Shown here: piece after piece, positions 57,990 to 64,000 of the stretch
Numbering within the stretch: position 1 is the first letter of the stretch
How the letters are laid out: every line of letters begins with the position of its first letter
NCBI RefSeq assembly: GCF_964204645.1
Contig: NC_134029.1
Location: forward strand, 18,244,450 to 18,308,449
DNA: 64,000 nt
Direction of reading: 5' to 3'
Origin: Tubulanus polymorphus
Lineage: Eukaryota; Nemertea; Palaeonemertea; Tubulaniformes; Tubulanidae
Translations under genes and position numbers: made by a program
Notes under the pieces: model-generated
Database searches by the model: none
Told to the model about the DNA's origin: nothing
Seen by the model: only the letters and a program-made list of their open reading frames with translations

Positions 57990-58475
57990 CGAGTACACGC
58001 ACAGCTGACTTGTTGACTGGACCGACTGGATAACAGGCCGAACGGCCAATGGATGACTGGATGAATGGCTGAGTGGATGTCCCTACCATCTTCAGCATCA
58101 CCCCCATCATGGCCATACCCATTGTAATACCCATTATAATTGTAGCTATACCCAGGGAGGTGGGAGTGCTTCCTGCTATACCCGAGAATGGGAGCCCACG
58201 ACATACTCTATCTCCCTATAGCTTGTGGATACTGGATGACCCTACCATCTTCAGCATCACCCCCATCATGGCTATCATCCCCATCTGCACCATCACCGCA
58301 ATCTCCATCTTCATGACTATAAATTCCAGTCATCCAGTATACCATAACACCCGTGTACAGTCAATGGGTTTTCAAATCATGTCAAATGAAGAACTGAATC
58401 AATACCAACGTACCCTTGCACTATTACCCCATATTCTATACTTGGGCCAAAAAAATCCAATATAATTTTCTAACA
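57990..58475 (+). repeat. Dispersed repeat with GACTGG motifs, copy 2, split by the 91-bp hairpin element
   Basis: A 33-bp stretch from CCCTACCATCTTCAGC (58080) is repeated exactly at 58240. Between the two copies sits the 91-bp hairpin element (58137-58228). 58320-58470 aligns with the reverse of 44175-44375. The 130-codon plus frame (58073-58465) and the minus frames run across all these parts and are products of repeat DNA, not genes. Confidence 0.75.
58137..58228. mobile_element. 91-bp hairpin element, copy 2
   Basis: Near-identical to 52483-52573 (changes such as CTCC to CTTC and AACGGG to AATGGG). It is inserted within another repeat, which shows that it is mobile or has been copied. 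Confidence 0.85.
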
Positions 58476-58755
58476 GAGGAAATGAGCTTCCAGTTACCTA
58501 CAATCTATACAGTGGTTTTTCACGTGATGTTATGGAATTTCATATCAAGCGTAAAGGCAGGCTTAGGTCAACTAGCTACGTGATCAGTTTCAACCAGTCA
58601 CAAATCAGTGCTTAGCTTGACTGCTACGTGACAGGGAGACATGTTCACATCGCAGAGTTAAACATGTGTGACTCCTTCCGACTAGTAACAATGGGTCGAC
58701 AGGTCTTTGCTGCAACCTGATTGTCACTAGCAGTTCCTGAGACTTGCGCAGCAAT

Positions 58756-59083
58756 AGCAGCGATCGCATGGAGATGACTTGACTGGCGCCAAATTGGCAC
58801 GAATCAGACCCGAGTCAAAGTTGGCCCGTGTTTAATTAGAGAATGGTTACACGTAAACCACTCACTCGATACTAAACAATGCTCGAACGAAGCGAAGTAA
58901 TCACTTCTGGATCTAATTGCAATTCAAACGCAATAATGTTAAAATGTGGCCCGGGCCTGGCCTGATATTTTGATCAGGCCACATTTCGCCCAGGCCAAAC
59001 AGGCATTGGCTCATTTGGCAACCATTTGTGAATAGTTGTACCAGTCTAATTTAACGAAGGTCAAAATGCTCATGTGATTGCTG
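58756..59083. mobile_element. MITE-A, long diverged copy (about 328 bp)
   Basis: AGCAGCGATCGCATGGAG and CATGTGATTGCTGC form the ends. 'CACTCGATACTAAACAATGC', 'GCCCGGGCCTGGCC' and 'AATAGTTGTACCAG' lie inside. It is the longest family member, with extra sequence near 58830 ('AGAGAATGGTTACACG'). Confidence 0.85.
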
Positions 59084-59565
59084 CAAATGAGTCATGGTTG
59101 ACCTACGCCCGGAACTGATGTAAAAAGTTAAAGTTGAACGCCTCGTGTGAACAGTTCTGCCAAGAACCAGCAGTAACTAGACCAGGAAATATCCCATCAG
59201 TCAAACTAACTGCCAGGGCGAATTCCGATTTTAGATTGTAGCGTTCTTCAACGTCGTCAGTTAAAGGCCACCGCTGCCGATGATGACTCCTCTCGGTTTT
59301 TGCTAACAGCGAATACAAACCACCGACAAATGCAATTATCAAGAGAGAGAGAGTTTGCCGGAAGACGGAATTTGAAATTGTGAGAACGAATGAACGGCGT
59401 ATGTGTCAGTTTTATCCCAGTCAATAATGCTCATACCTCGAGGGTAATCATTCGGCCATTTTTGCGTTTAGACGGCACAGACACGAAATTGCGTAAATTA
59501 TGCCGAAAATGCAGCCACGAATGCAAATTGTATTAGAGCAACACTGATTCGTAAGTAACATGTAC
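59084..59565. other. Unique DNA, no gene seen
   Basis: A 79-codon minus frame (59103-59342) is not recognised. A short GAGAGAGAG run lies at about 59344. Confidence 0.4.
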
Positions 59566-60898
59566 AAACATGATCCATGAGGATCTTTCGGAGCATCAAA
59601 CATGATACATGAGGATCTTTCAGAATAATCAGACACGATAAATGAGGATCTTTCAGAGAATAAAACATGATACATGAGGATCTTTAAGAGAATAAAACAT
59701 GATACATGAGGATCATTCAGAGAATAAAACATGAAACATGAGGATCTTTCAGAGTAATCAAACATGATAAATGAGGATCTTTCAGAGAATAAAACATGAT
59801 ACAAGAGGATCTTTCAGAAAATAAAACATGATACATGATCTTTCAGAGAATAAAACATGATACATGAGGATCTTTCAGAGAATCAAACATGATACATGAG
59901 GATCTTTCAGAGAATAAAACATGATACATGAGGATCTTTCAGAGAATCAAACATGATACATGAGGATCTTTCAGAGAATCAAACATGATACATGAGGATC
60001 TTTCAGAGTAATCAAACATGATAAATGAGGATCTTTCAGAGAATAAAACATGATACAAGAGGATCTTTCATAGAATAAAACATGATGCATGAGGATCTTT
60101 CAGAGAATAAAACATGATGCATGAGGATCTTTCAGAGAATAAAACATGATACATGAGGATCTTTCAGAGAATAAAACATGATACAAGAGGATCTTTCATA
60201 GAATAAAACATGATGCATGAGGATCTTTCAGAGAATAAAACATGATGCATGAGGATCTTTCAGAGAATAAAACATGATACAAGAGGATCTTTCATAGAAT
60301 AAAACATGATACATGAGGATCTTTCAGAGAATAAAACATGATACAAGAGGATCTTTCATAGAATAAAACATGATGCATGAGGATCTTTCAGAGAATAAAA
60401 CATGATACAAGAGGATCTTTCAGAGAATAAAACATGATACAAGAGGATCTTTCAGAGAATAAAACATGATGCATGATCTTTCAGAGAATAAAACATGATA
60501 CAAGAGGATCTTTCATAGAATAAAACATGATGCATGAGGATCTTTCAGAGAATAAAACATGATACATGAGGATCTTTCAGAGAATAAAACATGATACATG
60601 AGGATCTTTCAGAGAATAAAACATGATACAAGAGGATCTTTCAGAGAATCAAACACGATAAATGAGGATCTCGTAAAGAATAAAACATGATACATGAGGA
60701 TCATTCAGAGTAATCAAACACGATAAATGAGGATCTTTTTTGAGTATCAAACACAATACATGAGGATGTTTCAGAGAATCAAACATGATACATGAGCAAA
60801 CATGATACATGAGCATCTTTCAGAGTATCAAATCAAACACAATACATGAGGATCTTTCAGAGTATCAGACATGATACATGAGCATCTTTCAGATTACA
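59566..60898. repeat. 32-bp minisatellite, about 41 units
   Basis: The unit is CATGATACATGAGGATCTTT followed by CAGAGAATAAAA, at exact 32-bp spacing (for example GAGGATC at 59644 and 59676). Variants (GATGCATG, GATACAAGAGG, TTTCATAG, CACGATAAATG, TAATC insertions, two 4-bp deletions) are distributed in recurring combinations. ACAAGAGG + CATAG + GATGCATG occurs at about 60053, 60184, 60345 and 60497, evidence of segmental array duplication. The minus frame of 118 codons at 59448-59804 is array translation, not a gene. Confidence 0.97.
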
Positions 60899-60955
60899 GG
60901 GCCGTGATCACACAGAGAAGATTTTGGCTCGAATCAGGCCTGAGTCAAATTTGGA
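60899..60955. mobile_element. MITE-A half copy inserted at the end of the minisatellite
   Basis: GGCCGTGATCACACAGAG ... TTTTGGCTCGAATCAGGCC ... AGTCAAATTTGG is one half of MITE-A. A minisatellite remnant (CATAAAACATGATA) continues on the far side at 60958, so the fragment lies inside the array edge. Confidence 0.85.
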
Positions 60956-61080
60956 CCATCATAAAACATGATAAGAAAAACTGTTAATTTTTCTAAATAT
61001 ATTTCTCAATCAGAAGTTTTTGTGACCTTTTTTGTCAGAGAATATAATGTCTGATTCTTTGGCTTAGTGTTTTTGTGCTG

Positions 61081-61170
61081 TAGCCGCGTTCACGCTACAT
61101 TAGTTAGAACAGTCTAAATTTGGCCTGTTCCTATTGGGAGTCTAAATAGTCGTAGTGTGAACACGGCTTA
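61081..61170. mobile_element. 90-bp MITE, AGCCGCGTTCACGCTAC ends
   Basis: TAGCCGCGTTCACGCTAC at the left and GTAGTGTGAACACGGCTTA at the right are inverted repeats. The middle (TCTAAATTTGGCC and GGAGTCTAAATAG) partly pairs as well, making almost the whole element one hairpin. A possible diverged relative's left end is at about 48512. Confidence 0.8.
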
Positions 61171-61239
61171 TAAGATGGACCCTGGTTAATTGAAGACAAA
61201 CTTATTAACTCACTACTGCCGACGTCGCATTCACACATG

Positions 61240-61491
61240 AGCCGCAATCACACAAGCATTTTTGGCCCGATCAAAAACGGCCGAGCCGAATTTTAGCACC
61301 AGACAAATGATTGCGTTTGAATTGCAACTGGCACCGAGAATGATCCACTTCGCTTTGTTTGAGCATTGTTTAGTATCGAGTGAATGGTTAGCGTGAAAAC
61401 GCGCTCTCTAATTAGGCACGGGCCAGATTTGGCCCGAGCCTGATCCGTGCTAATTTGGCCCGGGCCGAATCGTCTCCGTGTGATCGCGGCT
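61240..61491. mobile_element. MITE-A, best-preserved full copy (252 bp)
   Basis: AGCCGCAATCACACAAGC at the left and GTGTGATCGCGGCT at the right. The interior holds 'TTTGGCCCGATCAAAAACGG', 'GCGTTTGAATTGCAACTGG', 'TTTGTTTGAGCATTG' and 'GGCCCGAGCCTGATCCGTGC'. ATG lies directly outside both ends, a possible 3-bp target duplication not confirmed at other copies. The 93-codon minus frame across it is accidental. Confidence 0.93.
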
Positions 61492-61649
61492 ATGATCTGT
61501 TTATCAGAAAATAAAGATCGATTTACATTTACCGAATCAGGAGTGATTACATAAAAAAGAATAATCAATCTCATGCTTTATAAGAAAATTTTATGATAAT
61601 TTTCAAATAATTTTATGATCATTTTCGCATCTAAATATAAGACCGACTG

Positions 61650-62600
61650 CTCGACTGAACAAACCGCACGCTTATCGATCAGTAATCGATAACGCAATCG
61701 ACTGATCGCGCGTCTGACATGTAGTATATAGCTGAAGTGTAATTGAGTTCTATGCGATTAGTTAAACAGCTTGTTTCCGATGAATAGCCAGCGACCGCCC
61801 CCTCCGAATCTCGCCGCCGCCGAAACAAATCCGTTGTTGATTAAATCAAATTTCTATTTTGTCGACTAAAATCGATTCGAGTTGCGAAACACGACGACCG
61901 AGAGAAGAACTGTCAATAACGTAATAGGTTTCCACGGTGATTTATTAGTCAGATGTAAACCGCTTCATCGTGCGTCTTACGGTGAACAGTACGAGAGAGC
62001 GCCGAGGCTCCGATGTCTCTCTTCAAGCCACACGTCGTTCGTTTTTCGATTGAAATTTTTTAAGCGATGAATTCCCGAACAGCCGTAATTAAATAACTCA
62101 CGCACACCACCGAAAGAGATATAAACCACCACCACCACCGATGAACAACGCGGATTAGTTTACCTCGTATACAAACAACGCACGCCCGATGTAAAAAAGG
62201 CGGCTTTCGTCGAAACGCGAGAAAAAAACCCGTCTGCTAATGGAATATTCATCAAATTATGATTAAATCATCGATCACAGCCAACGATGACGACGTTCTG
62301 AAATTCCATCCATCGACGAATTGTCGTCGTACAAATCCGATTTCAATTTCTTCTACTTCGAAAATCGATAATTAAAACGCGACTTTCGCGGTTGATCAGT
62401 TGGGCGTCGTTGAGGAAAAAAGCGAAAGAAAAGAATAAACCCACCAGCAGCAATTTTTCTAATTAGATGTTTCGTTGTTTATCAATCGATTTTGCTGTAC
62501 AGTGAAGATTAGCCGGATTTACCACCAGGTATTTACAACGTGCGAAATCAGGCGCGCAACTTGATCCCGGTAAACATCTCGTACGAATCGATGTAAGGAT
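61650..62600. promoter_or_regulatory. Long CpG-dense unique block (candidate regulatory or promoter region)
   Basis: CpG is abundant for nearly 1 kb (for example GCGACCGCC, TCTCGCCGCCGCCG, CACGACGACCGAG, GATGACGACG), and no dispersed repeat occurs. It is the largest such block here. It could be an enhancer cluster or the promoter/5' region of a gene lying partly outside, but no transcript start can be shown. Confidence 0.3.
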
Positions 62601-62735
62601 CCTTCGAGTAATCAATCATTTTGAAATGAATCAATTCCAAGAATGAACCATACTCTCCAAACTCAATGACGATGAAAAATTTGGCATGATTTGCCTCGTT
62701 CTTAGATAGTAGACCCGCGGCAAATGTTCACACAG

Positions 62736-62922
62736 TTGTGGCGCACTAGCGCCTAATGGACCAAAAACGTTGGATCATGCCAGAGCTAAATTTGAGCACG
62801 GGTCAAATGATGGCGTTTGAATTGCAAAAGGTTCCGGAAGTGACTCACTTTTGCTTTGTTGAGTAAGGAGAGAGTGGTTCACTCTCTAATTTGACTCGAG
62901 CCTAATCCTGTGATCGCGGTTT
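62736..62922. mobile_element. MITE-A, partial copy
   Basis: 'GTTGTGGCGCACTAGCGCC', 'CCAAAAACGTTGGATCATGCC', 'GAGC-AAATTTGAGCACGG', 'GTTCCGGAAGTGACTCAC' and 'TGTGATCGCGGTT' follow the family order in the same orientation as 61240. Several internal deletions are present. Confidence 0.8.
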
Positions 62923-64000
62923 AAGTTTTCTATGCCAATGGCACGGCTGCAAACTTTTGAAAAAGGCTACACGAACATCTTATTGAAATGAAATTGAAAA
63001 AATTATCAGTAATCGACAGTAAGATTCTCAGAAGCATGTTACGTATCATTTCTGTACGCATCAAACAAATCAAATCAGCATTTGTCGGGTCCAAATAATA
63101 ACAAAATCAGGAACAGTTGGCAGCAATATGATGGCAAAAATCTAGTCCACCCGGAGTAGATGGCTCTGAAGGGGCCGAATGATGATTTGCGAGGGGAAAA
63201 TTCACGACATGGCCCACAGATATAACTCAATCTCATGATGCCGATACCAAGAATTAATCCCCCATAAAGGGATGGCTCGGCTCGATGGAACGGTTACCGA
63301 GATCATTTACGAAGTGCATTCGAGTAAGCATATACAGTATCAAACGAACCCGGAAATGGTTCTATCAATTTGCGGTTATAAAATATTCAGCGACTAAACA
63401 AATCTATTCTTCATATTCACACGTTTCGCATTTCAAACTCAAAGCGAAAATTGAAAACCGCCGCAATCAAGCGATGAGAACTGAACTGATTACAGGTGGC
63501 GCCGCCAACAAGCCGTATATCTCCGAGGAAGCGTCGTCGTGGCTCGGTAATACCGCACGGTATTACGGCAGGAACAACGATTATTGGTCAATCTCGGGAA
63601 CTGTCAGACAGATAACAACCGAAACGCATTAAATCACACTCATACGCATATACAAGCAGCGGTAACCGACTCAGAATGATAAGGCAATAACGCTGTTAAA
63701 CATTGATTCGACCGAGTTCGAATTGCCCAATCAGTTGACAAGTGTCATTACGTACACGCGAAACTCGATTGCCAACAACTGGATATACTGTTCATATGTA
63801 TATCATGTGTGTGTATATATAAGTATTGACAAGCCTCAAGAAATATCAATAGAGTTAATGTTTTATTCATACCGTAATAATAATGCGTAAACATATCCTC
63901 TATACATCGCACTTAGAAGAAAAAAATATCGTTTCATGTATGTTATCATCAGATACGGAAGATTGAACAAATCTAGCGAAACTGAAAACAGTTAGAAAAA
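62923..64000. other. Unique DNA to the window end
   Basis: A 115-codon plus frame at 63285-63632 is open in fairly CpG-containing DNA, but its translation (basic, S/T/Y-rich) has no domain I recognise and no clear splice context. A TATATA-type simple run lies at about 63800-63820. Confidence 0.4.

Noticed and set aside
58073-58465. 130-codon plus-strand frame rich in I/P/T
   Set aside because: It runs through two copies of a repeat and an inserted 91-bp hairpin element, so it is repeat DNA rather than a gene.
59448-59804. 118-codon minus-strand frame with repeated SERSS-type peptide
   Set aside because: It is translation of the 32-bp minisatellite. The unit is not a multiple of three, and the frame closes within the array.
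63285-63632. 115-codon plus frame near the window end
   Set aside because: Basic, low-information translation, no recognised family and no splice or start context. It is kept only as a note because it lies in CpG-containing unique DNA.

Overview
The window looks like a non-coding stretch of an animal nuclear genome: a gene desert or the inside of a very large intron. It is AT-rich. No open frame exceeds 132 codons, there is no convincing multi-exon gene, and there are no operons or prokaryotic signals. It does carry tRNA-derived SINEs, tails of non-LTR retrotransposons, many short inverted-repeat DNA transposons (MITEs), micro- and minisatellites, and short CpG-dense blocks. This mix suggests an invertebrate, most likely marine and possibly spiralian (mollusc, annelid or brachiopod), but the sequence alone does not fix the taxon.

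Layout. 1-12 kb: CT-rich DNA, a repeat family with internal sub-repeats (1.0-1.65 kb), a CpG-rich block with a strong hairpin (2.59 kb), a 42-46-bp tandem array (3.4 kb), a SINE head (9.3 kb), a long (TA)n tract (10.3 kb) and a decayed ~31-bp minisatellite (11.5 kb). 12-20 kb: a MITE with a 5-bp target duplication, a 76-bp/76-bp near-perfect inverted repeat (13.6 kb), small pogo-like and other MITEs, and a 5'-truncated, stop-interrupted LINE 3' end (19.3-19.8 kb). 22-30 kb: a complex inverted-repeat element, two related palindromes (23.7-23.9 kb), a TTAA-flanked MITE (25 kb), a LINE tail, several copies of the commonest MITE (MITE-A), and the only exon-like open frame worth testing (minus strand, 27.6-27.9 kb). 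30-42 kb: four copies of a GAAAC-rich element in alternating orientation, MITEs, a second copy of the 1-kb repeat family, and a SINE inserted into the second unit of a tandem duplication (40.6-41.1 kb), which leaves an empty-site/filled-site pair. 44-59 kb: inverted pairs of dispersed repeats, a 30-bp tandem array, (AGC)10, possible Penelope-like traces, and a 1.75-kb pogo/Tigger-type element with nested LINE tails. 59-64 kb: a 32-bp minisatellite of about 41 units, invaded at its right end by half of a MITE-A copy, then more MITEs and a CpG-dense unique block.

Most of the structure is therefore mobile-element history: at least eight inverted-repeat families, nested insertions and foldbacks. 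CpG-dense, repeat-poor blocks (about 2.0-2.6, 7.3-7.7, 13.3-13.6, 16.8-17.3, 42.7-43.0, 48.1-48.5, 51.4-51.9 and 61.7-62.5 kb) are the most likely places for conserved regulatory DNA. I found no recognisable complete protein-coding gene, tRNA gene, rRNA or CRISPR. I also found nothing I would call a new functional system. The strongest leads are the inverted repeats, the MITE families with consistent target duplications, and the 27.6-kb exon candidate.
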